Below, piece by piece: positions 49,440 through 60,987 of a stretch of 64,000 nt of DNA. A model generated the notes under the pieces. That model was not told where the DNA came from. It saw nothing but the letters and a program-made list of their open reading frames with translations, and made no database searches. The stretch is from Flammula alnicola (lineage: Eukaryota; Basidiomycota; Agaricomycetes; Agaricales; Strophariaceae): contig JADNRV010000015.1 in the NCBI GenBank assembly GCA_015499995.1, forward strand, positions 310,001-374,000. Direction: 5' to 3'. Position 1 is the stretch's first letter, and the number at the start of each line of letters is the position of its first letter. The position numbers and the translations under genes were made by a program.

Positions 49440-50897
49440 CTAAAATTGTATTAGATCATCAGTCTTTGCTGCCTGTTTCGTCGGTGATCGGGTTCGCCTT
49501 CGTGATTTCTTGGAACTTGGGGGTACATTGTCCACGATTCCTCGACTTGACGTGATTGCATCCCGAATAATCTTTGCGCTTGCAAGACCAAGTTGGTAAT
49601 ATCCATCATTTGTGCTTCCACCAAACATTCCTGTGTGGCCATGGATCTCATCTGCAGCAATGCCGTTGCTTGCCGGGAGGAAGTGGTCTTTCGAGCGGCT
49701 GCCGTACTTTGGAAGGACTATAAACGTCCGCGAGGTGAGAAATTCAGGCGGATTTGGTGGAAGGCGGGAATATAGGCTGATGAATTATTTAAATAAGAAT
49801 AAGCATCTGACAGAACTTTTGAAGAAGGCACTGACTTCCTGAAAACGACACCGTGATCTCTCTCAATATTAATCAATGCCTCTATTCTCTGTTCCAATGC
49901 TGCTTCATCCCATAGATTCCCAACGTATTTCATGTGATCGGTCGCCCAAGAAAATCCCTGCGTCAAGTCATCTTTCTTGTAATATGCACCTCCGGCTGCA
50001 GCTCCTGCAAGAATAGCTCCTCCTACTGCGTATGCGGCAGGTCCAGCCCACTTCCCCCATGCAGATTGTTGTGCAGGAGCACTTTGAGCCGGAGTTTGAG
50101 TAGCCTTTTTGGCAGTGAAACCAGCAAAGGATCCCAGAAGAGCAGACCCAACTGTTGTTGCAGTGTTCGCATACTGCGCGACTTTGGTGACGCTGTTCTT
50201 AACAACGAAAGGATGAAGACCGTAGAACTGTGTTATCCTTATGAGCGGTGGAATTAAAAAGTTATCATGATGAAAAAGGTTCTTACTGGGGTATCAAACG
50301 CAATGCATGCTACGATCTTTGGCCACAGAGGAGCATCTTTGTCTGGGCGTGAATTGACGAATTCGCGTAAGGTATCCGCAGCAAGAAGACCCCCCATGCT
50401 GAATATTCACGTATGTTTGATTTTGCAAAGTTCATCGTAAAGAAAAAAGACGAACCTATGCCCACAGAGAACGATCTTGGCCTTTCCTGCACCTACGCCT
50501 GATGCAACTTCGCGCTCGACAGTCAAAGTTGTAAGCCAATCAGCAAAGCGAATTACAGCTTTGTCCTTGTTGAAATGGTAAGTTGGCAGAAATCGGGCGT
50601 GTGCATTCTAAGGACTGACTAGTTCGCCTTTCGTCTGCCACACAATAAACAAGTCAGATAGGGCCTTCCGTCAAAGTTGAACATGTACGTTACCTCATAC
50701 GCAGGAAAGACCACTGGCTCTACTGTGGCATGCGGGATTGTTTCCGAGAGGATGTGCTGAAGTCGCTGCGGAAATTCTCCAAAAGTTTCATCTGTTCCCT
50801 TGAATCCATGGATAAATATCAAGAGAACGAGCTCAGGTTCAAGTTTCGTCAACGCTAGAGAGTCCTGCACTTGGGAAGTAGCAGAAGTCGAGGCCAT
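49440..50897 (-). CDS. DUF676-type alpha/beta hydrolase (putative serine lipase)
   Basis: The ATG at 50897 (MASTSATSQVQDSLALTKLE) is followed by the first strand and oxyanion loop ELVLLIFIHGFKGTDETFGE, and by HATVEPVVFPAYE. The nucleophile elbow is IVLCGHSMGGLLAADTLREF near 50420-50480, and FDTPFYGLHP follows. A Gly/Ala-rich stretch (GPAAYAVGGAILAGAAAGGA) may sit in or on a membrane. The C-terminal part (HGHTGMFGGSTNDGYYQLG) probably holds the catalytic His. The tail is basic (SSKKSRRRTRSPTKQ). Fungal relatives are lipid-droplet or mitochondrial-contact lipases, but the substrate here is unknown. Exons are joined by short introns; no frame damage was noticed. Confidence 0.8.
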
Positions 50898-51237
50898 TTT
50901 CTTCCAAAATTCTGGTAAGAGTCAACCAAGCCCTCTCCAAAGCTATCGGATCCACAGTGAGTTGTATAGAATGAGCAAAACTTATGGGCGTCAAGCAAGA
51001 GGCCGCCGAAAGCAAAAGGCAATCAAGTCACTTTGGACTCGCAGTCGTGATCGATCACCGGTTACCGGGCCGAACGCTCCGCGACCTCAGTATGTGTTTT
51101 GGGAAATTGGGATCTGAAGTACTTGTGAAAAGAGTTGCATTTATACTCATATCCCTCGCCATCTCCTAAAAACAGCGGGGAAAAAGGAAACAATGTATGG
51201 TACTATAGCTTGTGAGGATAACAACGGGTCACCCTTC

Positions 51238-52981
51238 CTAAAACTGGCTCATGGTTTGGCTTTGATAAGGAGCTTGTGTCTGTAACGGTGGGTAAGAGTA
51301 GTCATGAGATTGAGAATCGTCCAGGTCCATATAAGGCTGAGACTGAGTCTGAGAATTGTCGAAACCGTATGCGACATCCTGCGACATTGGGTCGTCATGA
51401 AGATGTTGGGGTTTATCTTGAGGTTCTTCAGGGATCGGCTCGGGCGGTATGGATACAGGTGTAATTTGCACTGTCCCAGAACGGAACGCACTCTTCTTCT
51501 GTGTATTCTTTGGTTTTGGTGTGCGAGAGCGGCGGCGGTCATTGGGCCGAGAACTTGGCACCTCAGGCTTAACCGGAGAAACTTTAGATGCGTCCTCGTC
51601 TACCGCATGTGGATCAATTTTTTTGCTGCTGCGCTGTCGTCGCACAGGAGGCTGATACCAGTTTTGCCTCTGAGGAGTGCTCACTGCAAAGGTAGGTGAT
51701 GAGAGAGGAGCAGGTGAGCTAAGATGCAACGGGGCGCTTGAACTAGGATCGGTTTCGATGGGATGAGGAAGTCTGGATGAGATTTTGGGTCCATGGTGAT
51801 GAATAGGGAAGGATTCGTATTGAAATTGGGATGGAGGTTGTGTTAATAAATCAAAGTTTGCCACACCAGAGCCAGATTCTTGCATAGAGCTATCCGGCTC
51901 AGAACTGAAGGCATTTTGAGATTCTTGATGTTGGGAAGGGTCCCAGGGCAATTCCGCTTTGTATAGTTCCTGTTCTTGGTCCTTGTTTGTGACGGGCGCT
52001 GGAGCTACAGCATCAGAACTGTCCGACGCCGTTACGTGTTCTAATGGTAGTTGTTCGGCTTCATCGATTTCGCCGACAGCATCCTCGTCACTGTCATCTC
52101 CTTCTGAGCCAGATTCTGGACTTTGCGTCAATTGCATTTCGACAGATAATTGTGAACCAGTAGAGGAAAAGGAACTGGTCGATTGCGACAGTGGATGTGA
52201 CTGCGAATGGTAAAGTTTGCTCTGTGGTGCATTTTCGGGTACTTCGAAAGCCAATTTGCGCTTATTGGGTCTTTCGACGAGGGAACTAAATGAAGGGGAA
52301 TTCGGAATTGGCAATGGAGCAGGCGAATCGGCTGGAGAGCTGAGCGAGGCAAACGTCGGTGTTGAGACTATGGCCCGTTGCTCCTGAGAAGCTTCCAATT
52401 CTGGAGTAGCAGAGGGTACGGCAGCCTTCGTGGCCTTTCCGGCGGTGGAAGGCTCTGGCAAAGGCTGATTTTCTTCTTGGGACTCGGAGGTCGGCGGAGT
52501 GCTGGAGGATTGTCTAGTTGGTAAAGGTCCTGCTTGCGAACGTGCGACGTAGAACGGGGGGCTTGAAGCAGGTGGCGACGGGAGAGAAGACGAAGGCTCT
52601 TTCGCTGCTGGGATGACTGAGGCTAAGAGGTCCCGAGTCAGAACCTTAGTCGAGACGTCTAAAAAATGGCATACCTTGCTCTGCTGAAATTTGAGTAGAC
52701 TTTTCCGAGTTGGATGAATAGAGATCCTTCATGAGATAGGATATCTTAAAACTCTCCCCAGATCCCTCTTCTGCTCTTCTTATCATTGCAATATCCCGCC
52801 GTCTAACAGGTATGGAACGTCGAGCATGATCGTGAACAACATGATGCACGAGTGCCGCGTTGTCCGAGAAAGTGCATCTACACCAGGCCCATTTGCAGCT
52901 GTAGATGTGAACTGAAGAAAGTTGAGACGCGGGTCCCGAAGATTGGGAAAGAAGAGATGAATGCTGCTGGTGGGAAGACAT
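51238..52981 (-). CDS. Single C2H2 zinc-finger protein with long disordered tail
   Basis: Two exons joined by an intron at about 52630-52675. The N-terminus at the ATG at 52981 (MSSHQQHSSLLSQSSGPASQ) leads to one finger, CKWAWCRCTFSDNAALVHHV then VHDHARR, with C-x4-C and H-x4-H-like spacing, residues about 29-52. The remaining 500 residues are rich in Ser, Pro, Gln and acidic groups, with basic islands (RPNKRKLAF, DRRRSRTPKPK) and a Gln/Tyr-rich end. This composition suits a nuclear regulatory protein or a transcription factor activation region, but with only one finger I cannot name it. It is divergent from CCDC97. Confidence 0.72.
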
Positions 52982-53265
52982 GCTGGCAATGGGAATCCGC
53001 GTTGCAGCGGGGTTATGATAAGCAGAATATACAGGACCAGAGGGAATCCTTGTTAAAGTTACGGCAACTACTGCCCTTTCTCAAGTTGTATTGAGAAGCC
53101 CACGACGATCAGAGGTGTTCTGCTAAGAAAAGAAGGTCAAGGTACTTATAGACATATAGGTCGTGACAAATGGAGGTTTCACGGAGTCACAGTCATGTGA
53201 CAAACATATCACGGCTATGTGACGTATCGTGTCAGATTGGGGGGTTTTACTAATTAGTAACCGCC

Positions 53266-54034
53266 ATGTCCTCTCCAGTTTTCGACAAAGGTCCTTCACT
53301 TAAATATCTTGGATTGCCCCGAGACTATACACCATCACCTGATAATGACCCCATCGCATTTCTTACTCGACATCTCTCTCAACTTCCCCCACATCTATTG
53401 CTACATTATAGTTACATCACCACCCCAAAACAGCGTACTGTGATAGCCTCCATCCGAAACAGACGACTGCATTACACCAATGAAAATCCTCCTGAATTGC
53501 AGTTTGAAGCTGCACGGAATACCTGGCCCGATCTCTGGCACGGCCGCACTGAACGACGAGGAATTCAAGAGGGCAAGGAAGAGAGAGCTTGGGCGCAGAG
53601 TGATTTCTTGCCAGGAAACAAGCAACATATAGGAAAGCTTGGCAATCTTCTAGCGGAATATGAAGAAGAACGAGAGGCCGAGCGCATTCGCACTCTCAGG
53701 CGAAATAGAGCACCTGCTGCGGACGATTTTGTGCCAGAAGAAGATACCGACAGTGACGACGATGTTCCGACTTCGAGTCCGTCAGATTTTGAGACGGATG
53801 ACGAAGCTCGGGCATCGTTCGAGCGGCTTATTCAGGAACGGTTCATTTATGGTCTACTTGATGTGCGTGTAAGAAGTCATTTATATAACAATAAAACTCA
53901 TCTTTGTGGTGTTCATGTATCAGAATATTAACTATGACGAAGTCGACTGGGACGAGTCTTTGGGCATCGAGGACGAACGAGAGGCAGAAGAACGTTGGTT
54001 TGACGATGATGATGATGACGACGACATTTCATAA
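53266..54034 (+). CDS. CCDC97-domain protein
   Basis: The CCDC97 family is a small group of conserved eukaryotic proteins associated with the SF3b part of the spliceosome in human. Exon 1 runs from MSSPVFDKGPSLKYLGLPRD to LIQERFIYGLLD; after an intron of about 60 bp, the second exon is NINYDEVDWDESLGIEDE and an Asp-rich end. The diagnostic C-terminal block is ERLIQERFIYGLLDNINYDE, with nearby acidic stretches (EEDTDSDDDVP). The N-terminal half (YSYITTPKQRTVIASIRNRR) is ordered and conserved in fungal members. Function in this organism is inferred by homology only. Confidence 0.82.
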
Positions 54035-54332
54035 TGCAATTTATACAAAAAACATACAATTCAATCTAACTGAAGACATACAGAGTGGAGTATACTATTT
54101 GAGATATTTCATACAGAATTGGGATTTGATCAAAGTCCAATGCATAGAGATAATAAACACGGAAGACGTAGTATGGTTAATAGTCAAAGTGGCAATTTGG
54201 CACAAATCAAGGGAAGAAAATAATATTACAAGGCGAGTCTTCGGCTTTGTATATTAATACGAGGGAGAAAAGAGACAAGTAGAAGATATAAAATGTACCG
54301 TTAGAAAAACATCCAGATCGGATACCAACAAA

Positions 54333-57246
54333 TCAGCGTTGCAAACGGGGTCCATGGCTACTTCCAGCGACTGGTCCTGGTCCTGGTCCACTTGCTTCAG
54401 GTCGAACGTCCCCAGAAGTTCGTCCAAATAGCAACGAGGTCGCGTAATTTTCCGCTGCATGCAACGTGTTTCGAATGCCCCGTTTGACGCTCCTTGCCCT
54501 CGGGTCCGAGTTTGACGACTGCCCTTCATTCGAATTCCCAGGTTGCTCCCGACGGCCTCTCGATTCCGTGCCAAGAGCCGACTGGACAGACTCCTGCAGT
54601 TCTCGATTAGCTGGCGGTGTCAAGACAGGTTCGCGGTAGATCCATTTAGTTTCATTAGCCGGAACATCGGGCGTGGTGTTTTCACGGAAGACCCTGTTAT
54701 CAATCTCACCTTCTGAGTCAGAGTTGGCCCGCGAGCTACTCGACTGAGGGGGTTCTGGAGCCGGCGAAATACGAGACACAGATGGCTGCCGTGGGGTGCG
54801 TTCCTGCGCAACAGCCTGCACTCGGACGGCGGATCCTCCTTGAGCACCTCTACCGTGACCGATCTCCGCATAATTCAGGTCCGGAGTCATAGCACCATTT
54901 CCGCGGGGCGATACACCCGCGATGGGCCTCTCAGTATAGGTGCGAAAAAAACCCGAGCCATTATCGCTGTTAGCCCCGATACCGTCAGTGGGTATATTGG
55001 GTATAGCATCGCTTGACGATTGTGAAGATTCAATGATGGGCAGGACATCGGCGGCGGTTCGGCCATGCCGGACTTGTACTCGAGGAAGGCGAGAAGGTCC
55101 AGCGGTGGGTGTCGATGCTTGAATTTGGGCGTTTAAGCGAGAAGTGGCGCCTTGCAAATTGGTGGTCGGCGACACTTCTGGTTGAATGCCACGCCCATGC
55201 CGAGGCGTGGCCATAGGAATGGTGGCAGCACGATTAGGACGATCTCGCTGGAAAGTAAATTCATGTGGTTGGGCGAGGTGGCGAGGATGGTGGCCACGAG
55301 TGGTGGTTACGTTGGGATTATAAAGCATATGCTGTCGAGGGTATCCTTCCATCTCTCGAACCTCTCCGAGTGCTTCGGGCTCAGGAGTATCGTCCTCATG
55401 ATAACCTTCACCGTCAAAGTCATCCTCCTCGTATTCCGTATCGTCGGTGTTGTTCAATTCCGTGATGCGGTCAAACAATTCTGTTAGATAAGTCCTCAAT
55501 TGTGAAACACCTTTGCCAGAGAAAACGCAGAACGCTTGGCGTTGAGCCGAGTTGAAATCCTATCAAAAAAATCCGAGTTGAGTCGCTGAATCCTGCTGCG
55601 ATGAAAAGAACAAACCTTAGGGGCTTCACGGCAGAATTGTTGAAGTTCCTGTTGACGGAATGCTGTCACACCAGTCAGGCTGAGATGGGTGAGCTTGTGA
55701 AGCTTCAAAAGGAGGAAATGAATGGCCATGACTGAAATCTGGTCGCAATATGAGAGATGGATTCGTTCGAGGGTGGCATGGCGTTCGGCCAGAGCATATA
55801 TGGCTTCATCTGTGAGCTGATTGACGCGAACGAGGCCGACCCGACGAAGCTTGGGCAATGCCGATAGCTCAAAGACGGACATATCTGTAAGAAGCACGCA
55901 GTCTTTACGACGATTGATCAGTCAAAGCACGAGCTATACAAAGAAAGTGACTCACTTGCAAAATCAATATACCGAATGCGTGTGCATGATCGAGCCAGCA
56001 ATCGCACAGAACGATCGGTGATTTTGCTCGCATGACCGAGGTGGAGATAATGCAAGTGCCGACCGAGCCTGCAGATTGTTTCGACCGCTTTGTCGGTGAG
56101 AAGCACGCATTTGGAAAGAACGAGGTTGCGAATCTTGGGCGCGTGGGAGACAATGCCTTCAACGGCATCGTCAGTGACGAGAGCGCAGGCAGTCAAGTCC
56201 AGCATGCGCAAATTCTCAAAGATGCGGTTGATGATGAGTGGAGGGAGCTCGTCGATCTTCTTTGAGTGCGAGTTGGCAAAGGGGTTCACGACGTCGTTTT
56301 GAGAGTCCGACCTCAAAGGGGCTGGAAAGGCGGCGTCCGTCAGAAGAGAGCAATGAGAGAGACGCATCTCCCTCATATGTATGAGATGCGTCCAGATAAG
56401 ACGGACTGAGACATCTGTTATGACTTCGCAATGATTGAGGTCGATTTCCAGAAGCATCGGACAGCCCTCGGCAAGGGCGGAGACGGCGCTGTCCGTCAAG
56501 AGGGTTAGACCGCTCAATTTGACTCTGCGCAGAAGGGGGCACGAGCTGGCGAGAGCAATGATGCCGGAGTCGGTAACCTTATCGCAACCTGACAAATTGA
56601 TACCTTGAAGTCGGGTTGCAACGGTGGCGAGACCAATTATAGATTCGCTGGAGGTGTTGACGACGCCCGTGAGGTCAATAGCGACGAGGCTGGAGAAACT
56701 GGGAAGGATTTTGGCGAGGATGTCTCCTGTGAGGTGCTTGCATCCGATGAGGGTGAGCCGTTCGAGACGATCGCAGCGAGCGAACACGCTGACGAGTTCA
56801 TCTCGAAGATCTGAACCATGATTGAGGAAATTGAGACGGCGGATGAAGCGGGAGTAGGTGAAGGTCAGCTTTTCCTTCCGGAGGAGCTTGGCCATCTGGT
56901 AAATGGTATGATACTTCGGAAAAGATGGTTTGTGCCACAGGAGTTCAACTGCACACTGGCACCACGTGCGGGACACCCGCATAACGGCGAAGAGATCCCT
57001 GGACGAGTGCAGATGCTTGAAGATTTGGATCATGATCTCGGGGGGTATCGTCGAGATTGGGGAGAGAACGGCGGGCCTTTGGACTGCGTGCGGGTCTTGT
57101 TCTCGCTTGAATGCCCATTGAGCTGGAACAAGTTGGTGGTCAGGATAAAAGGCGAACTGGGTTGCCTCCTCATCGATGTCGATGTCGTCGCCATCGTCGG
57201 AGAGGGAGGTTGTAGATGGGGCGTGGTGTTTGTAGAGTGACACCAT
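54333..57246 (-). CDS. GRR1: Grr1-type F-box/LRR protein of an SCF ubiquitin ligase
   Basis: Grr1 links nutrient sensing and cell-cycle control by delivering substrates to SCF. The ATG at 57246 (MVSLYKHHAPSTTSLSDDGD) is followed by the F-box at about residues 66-105 (ISTIPPEIMIQIFKHLHSSR, DLFAVMRVSRTWCQCAVELL). Twelve or so LRRs come next, starting RLERLTLIGCKHLTGDILAK, with the linker DLTACALVTDDAVEGIVSHA, and ending around LTHLSLTGVTAFRQQELQQF. A long disordered tail with Ser, Pro and acidic residues runs to 54333. Three exons are recognised (breaks near 55890-55950 and 55500-55620). This is the complete homologue of the truncated LRR gene at 32427-33994. No frame damage seen. Confidence 0.9.
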
Positions 57247-57477
57247 GGCAGGTAGTGGATGGGAGAAGAGACTTGGCGGAACCTTCTGTCAGCCTGGTTT
57301 TCATGCAGACGAACACGTGCTTTCCCCCTTGCTATGCCGCCATGACATCGGATCCTCTCCAAGATGATGCTCAGGCCACACAAGTTCGTCCTTTCCTGTT
57401 CTCCTCATTCTGACTCTTTACAGGTCTTCACTGTCTAGCTACCGGTCTCTTTTGACCATCTCCTGCAAACAACCCCC

Positions 57478-57990
57478 ATGCCAGAACCAGGCCCAGATTA
57501 TTACACGGCTCGGCGGCGTCTCTGGCTTACTCCGCGAGTGAATCCGGTCACGCCACTAGCTCATCCACCTGCCAGGCAGAAACTCGAGGATCTCTTCAAC
57601 CAGCCAGGTGCCATCTACAGCCCAGAAGCCTGGAATAACGGCCTCGAGAAAGTTTGGAAAGGCTTATCCTCCGGTGGGAAGCTAAAATACAGTCTACCAA
57701 TGGCTATTATTGTACGTTCATCAGTTCTAGATTCCTCGTAACGTGTATGATCCCTTATTCACCTTTTCTGTGCAAAGATCAAAATCATCCACGCCGCTTG
57801 GTTGCGGGATAAAACCTGGCCTGTCGGTATGGAGGCGCCAGACTCAGACGACGATCAGCAAGCAGGTGATGCTCCTCCCGCAAATGTTCCCGACAATCCC
57901 ACTTCAGCGCAAACCGTTCCAATACCTAGCATCACCTCCACAGAGGTAATGGAAACTATGGCGCCGTGGATGCTCATCAACCGTAGATGA
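57478..57990 (+). CDS. Small protein of unknown function
   Basis: Two exons. The first reads MPEPGPDYYTARRRLWLTPR and continues RQKLEDLFNQPGAIYSPEAW, NNGLEKVWKGLSSGGKLKYS. After an intron of about 65 bp it continues KIIHAAWLRDKTWPVGMEAP, an acidic stretch, and a stop after LINRR. The phase is kept across the intron. I know no named family; a similar opening (MPEPGPDYY) is, as far as I recall, common in other agaricomycete predictions but without an assigned role. It starts 231 bp from the divergent GRR1 start. Confidence 0.6.
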
Positions 57991-58430
57991 CGGTCATTTT
58001 AGATTTGTAGATGATGGTCGTTTCGGAATCAGAGCTATACGAGTCTTGCACGAACCTCGATGGTTCCTCCCCACTCAAAATCTTGGTCAAAGAGACGAAC
58101 GAACTGGTATTGCAACCGGCTATTGTTGCGTTCGATTTCTCATCGCAGGTTAGACGCCCATAATGCGTCGCGGATCGACGCTTTATCATCGATTTGGAGA
58201 TGATAATGACAGGCAAGGTAGTATGACAACAATAACAGTACAAGGGGTGGTAATGAGGGCGCAATGTGGGCACCTTTTAATCCATGTCAACTGCCAAAAA
58301 ATATAGTCACAGCATCGGTAGAGAGGCCAGAAGGCGGACACCCGTGAGAATATAATAAAGGATCTATGTTCGTACTTCGGAAGCAACTTTTATGTTCGCG
58401 ATGGGGGCGAAACCTATAATATTGTCATAA
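57991..58430. other. Spacer between the unknown small gene and LSM3
   Basis: These 440 bp lie at the convergent 3' ends. Short ORFs on the minus strand here (57977-58386) have no recognisable features. Apparent content: 3' UTRs only. Confidence 0.4.
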
Positions 58431-58853
58431 TCAAAGTTGTGTTAGAAAAAGGACTCCAAAAATGAAGGCTTGAACAAACGAGTATAACTCCATCCCTCGC
58501 ACAAATAACATCTCCATCTTCCGTTTTGCGACCTGATCACAAGAAATGAGATGACCCGTCTCTCGAATCAAAAGGAGAATAGCATACGTTAACGACACCT
58601 TGTCCATTTGCTGCGGCTTCTGGATCTACAATCATAATGGTTTCTTCCACGTCACTCATAATCAGATTCATATGACCATCGTATGCCTGGATGACCTAGA
58701 GTCAGTACGCGTCTCGAGATCAATTAAGTAGATCCAAACATGTAGTATGCCAGTCAATTCCCGGTCGCCTCGTAGCTTCACAAATACCCGTTCGCTCAGC
58801 GAGAGCCTGATTAGATCAAACGGCTCCTGGATGCCTGTTACTGAAGAGTCCAT
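58431..58853 (-). CDS. LSM3: U6 snRNA-associated Sm-like protein Lsm3
   Basis: Lsm3 is a ring subunit of Lsm2-8 (U6 snRNP) and Lsm1-7 (mRNA decay). The ATG at 58853 starts [20 protein letters not shown], then [18 protein letters not shown]. After an intron, [20 protein letters not shown] completes Sm motif 1. After another intron comes Sm motif 2, [11 protein letters not shown]. The family continues RGDGVILV, and the DNA has exactly this in the next frame. One base is missing in the CCC/GGG run at 58494-58496, so the literal reading ends with an unrelated tail stopping at 58431; with the base restored it stops near 58414. The gene sits head to head with U1-C. Confidence 0.88.
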
Positions 58854-59024
58854 GGTTGTGTAGGGGCTGCCAGAAAGATGAAGTGCGGAGAACAAGCTGC
58901 AATTGAGTGAGTCAGTTTCGCGACTGACAATGTCACGTGCATAGATTTTGAAGCTCCGATCACAGCATTTCTAGAATGACTTGCTCGTCAAGCCAACAAT
59001 ATATCTCTCGCTGCGACCACCATC
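58854..59024. promoter_or_regulatory. 171-bp bidirectional promoter region between LSM3 and U1-C
   Basis: Start codons of two divergent splicing-factor genes are separated by only 171 bp, so both core promoters must overlap or lie back to back here. A CACGTG-containing segment (TGTCACGTGCATAG) lies near 58930-58943. No specific factor site can be claimed. Confidence 0.5.
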
Positions 59025-59949
59025 ATGCCGGTAAGTTGTGCCACATTCTGAAGTAACTATCGGATGCTAACTGTTTCTCTCCTTCAGAAACACTATTGCG
59101 ATTACTGTGACGTCTTTCTCACTCACGACTCAACGTCAGGTAAGCAGGTTTGCTCTCTTCTTGGAAATCGTGTTTACTAACCGTTTCGTACAGTACGAAA
59201 AGCTCATAATAGCGGCAGGAATCATCTTTCCAACGTTCGGGATTACTATGCATGTAAGTATATGCACTTTTTCTGACTTCTTGTTTCATGTTTACTCATC
59301 TTCATACAGCGCTAGGACACGACAAGGCCCAGAATATCATTGACCAAATTACTTCGGCCTATGAAAGTGGAGGACCACCTCCAGGAGGTTTCGGTTTTGG
59401 ACCTCAACATCTCGGGGGTCCACCTCCTGGCTTCGGAGGTCCTCCTATGGGATATGGACAACAACCTATGCCTCCGCCAGGGTTCGGTGGCCGTAAGTCC
59501 CTTCCCGCCTCTTTGCCTGGAGTTGTGATAAACCAAATATTCCTGCAGCCCGACCTCCGTTTCCTCCTGGTCAAGGATTCCCGCCTATGATGCCCCCTGG
59601 TGGCCCGCCGTTCCCACCAGGTGGTATGCCTCCTCCAGGCATGAATGGGCCCCCAGCAGGATTTGGTACGTCCGTCCGTTCTATGTATGAGTCGTCTCGA
59701 CCAACCTCCCGCACAACAGGTGCACCTCCGTTCCCGCCTAATGGAGGACCTCCTGGCGGCATAGCCATTCCTCCGTTCCCTCCTGCCAACGGCCCACCGA
59801 CCAATTTCACGCCACCGCCTGGAATGAACTACAGCGGCCCTCCGCCACCGCAAAGTTCAGCGTCTCCACCGAATAATCCCTCCCAACCAGTTGCTCCCAG
59901 TATTCACCCTGACCGGTTGCGCATGCTGAACAGCGGTGGTGGACGATGA
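59025..59949 (+). CDS. SNRPC: U1 small nuclear ribonucleoprotein C (U1-C)
   Basis: U1-C stabilises the U1 snRNP-5' splice site pairing. The first exon codes only for MP. The next is KHYCDYCDVFLTHDSTS, then VRKAHNSGRNHLSNVRDYY; together these make the U1-C zinc finger with two Cys (C-x2-C) and two His. The protein continues LGHDKAQNIIDQITSAYESG and then a Pro/Gly/Met-rich tail (GGPPPGFGGPPMGYGQQ, PPFPPGGMPPPGMNGPP), as in all family members. Four or five introns, including small ones inside the Pro-rich part. The end PDRLRMLNSGGGR is conserved in fungal U1-C. The gene shares its promoter region with LSM3. Confidence 0.94.
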
Positions 59950-60138
59950 GGTCAGTAGATGAGCTAGTTTTTACGTATGTACGAGTAATAAATATGAAAA
60001 TGATATTTTTGATGCCATAAGAACGAACGTGCGTGTTTGGGTTGGTCCGCTAATTTCCTTTTGTGGATGTGATGATGTTAAGAAAGGGTCTATATATAAA
60101 ACAGTTGGTGAACGAAACTTTTACTTTCTCCTGACACC

Positions 60139-60759
60139 ATGTCGACCCAGCCGTTGCTCCAGCGCACCGCACAAAAGCGCATCGCCCTTCCTGTTCGTGT
60201 AGAACCTAAAGTCTCGTTCGCAAATGAGCGCACCTTTCTCTCATGGCTCCATTTCACCGTCGTCCTTGGTGGTCTCGCCGTTGGGTTGTTGAACTTTGGA
60301 GATAAGGTGTCGTCATTGCTCTCCTTTGAACGTGAAAACGAACTCATATCTTTTCTCTCGTGTCTAGGTCGGCAAGATTAGCGCCGCCATGTTTTCCTTT
60401 GTCGGTTCGTCAGCCTTACTTCCCTCCAGAGTCCAGATGCAGGCTGACACATTGCCTGTAGCAATGGCCATTATGATTTACGCCCTATATACATATCACT
60501 GGAGAGCAGCATCTATTCGTCGCGGTGGACGAGGGCCTTATGATGATAGAGTTGGCCCGGTGCGTAATGTTTTCTGAGTCATGGCATCTTTTCGCTTCTT
60601 AGACTTTTCTGACCACCTTCGGACTTTAAACAGACTGTACTGTGTGCTGCGCTTCTCAGTATGCTTCACCTCGCTTGCCCCGTTCTACTGCCCCCTTACC
60701 CTATTCTGCTTCCAGTTGCCGTTGTCGTCAATTTCATCCTTCGATTTACGGAAACATAA
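60139..60759 (+). CDS. VTC1: Vacuolar transporter chaperone 1 (VTC complex, polyphosphate synthesis)
   Basis: Vtc1 is the small membrane subunit of the VTC polyphosphate polymerase on vacuole and other membranes. The start [20 protein letters not shown] leads to [20 protein letters not shown], the DUF202 signature, and the first transmembrane helix ([19 protein letters not shown]). An intron gives the second helix ([19 protein letters not shown]) and [20 protein letters not shown]. The third helix is [24 protein letters not shown], ending [12 protein letters not shown]. Length (about 155 residues) fits. A short intron at about 60404-60461 removes a misleading open stretch. It is convergent with SWC4, 228 bp apart. 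Confidence 0.93.
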
Positions 60760-60987
60760 GATTCGCCCGTGGAGGAGATAGCTTGCTTGAGGGCTTGGAG
60801 CAAGTTCTACGCGCGAAGTTACCTATGGTCATGAAAGGCCTGGTACTATTTATCGACAACATCTTTCGTCTCATTCATGGACAGCCCGGGGTTCTATCAT
60901 CTACATCCAACATGTATTGTATATACTCCATACACAAGACAAGGCTGACTACTACATCATAATATAATATCGTACATACCGAGCTGC

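Noticed and set aside
43427..50897. The GH79, PAF-AH, Naa10 and DUF676 genes as a secondary-metabolite or degradation cluster
   Set aside because: The genes differ in pathway and compartment, Naa10 is a housekeeping gene, and there is no synthase, transporter or pathway regulator among them.
56605..57240. Long plus-strand ORFs opposite GRR1
   Set aside because: They are shadows of the LRR gene on the other strand; leucine-rich repeats give open antisense frames, and they show no domain of their own.
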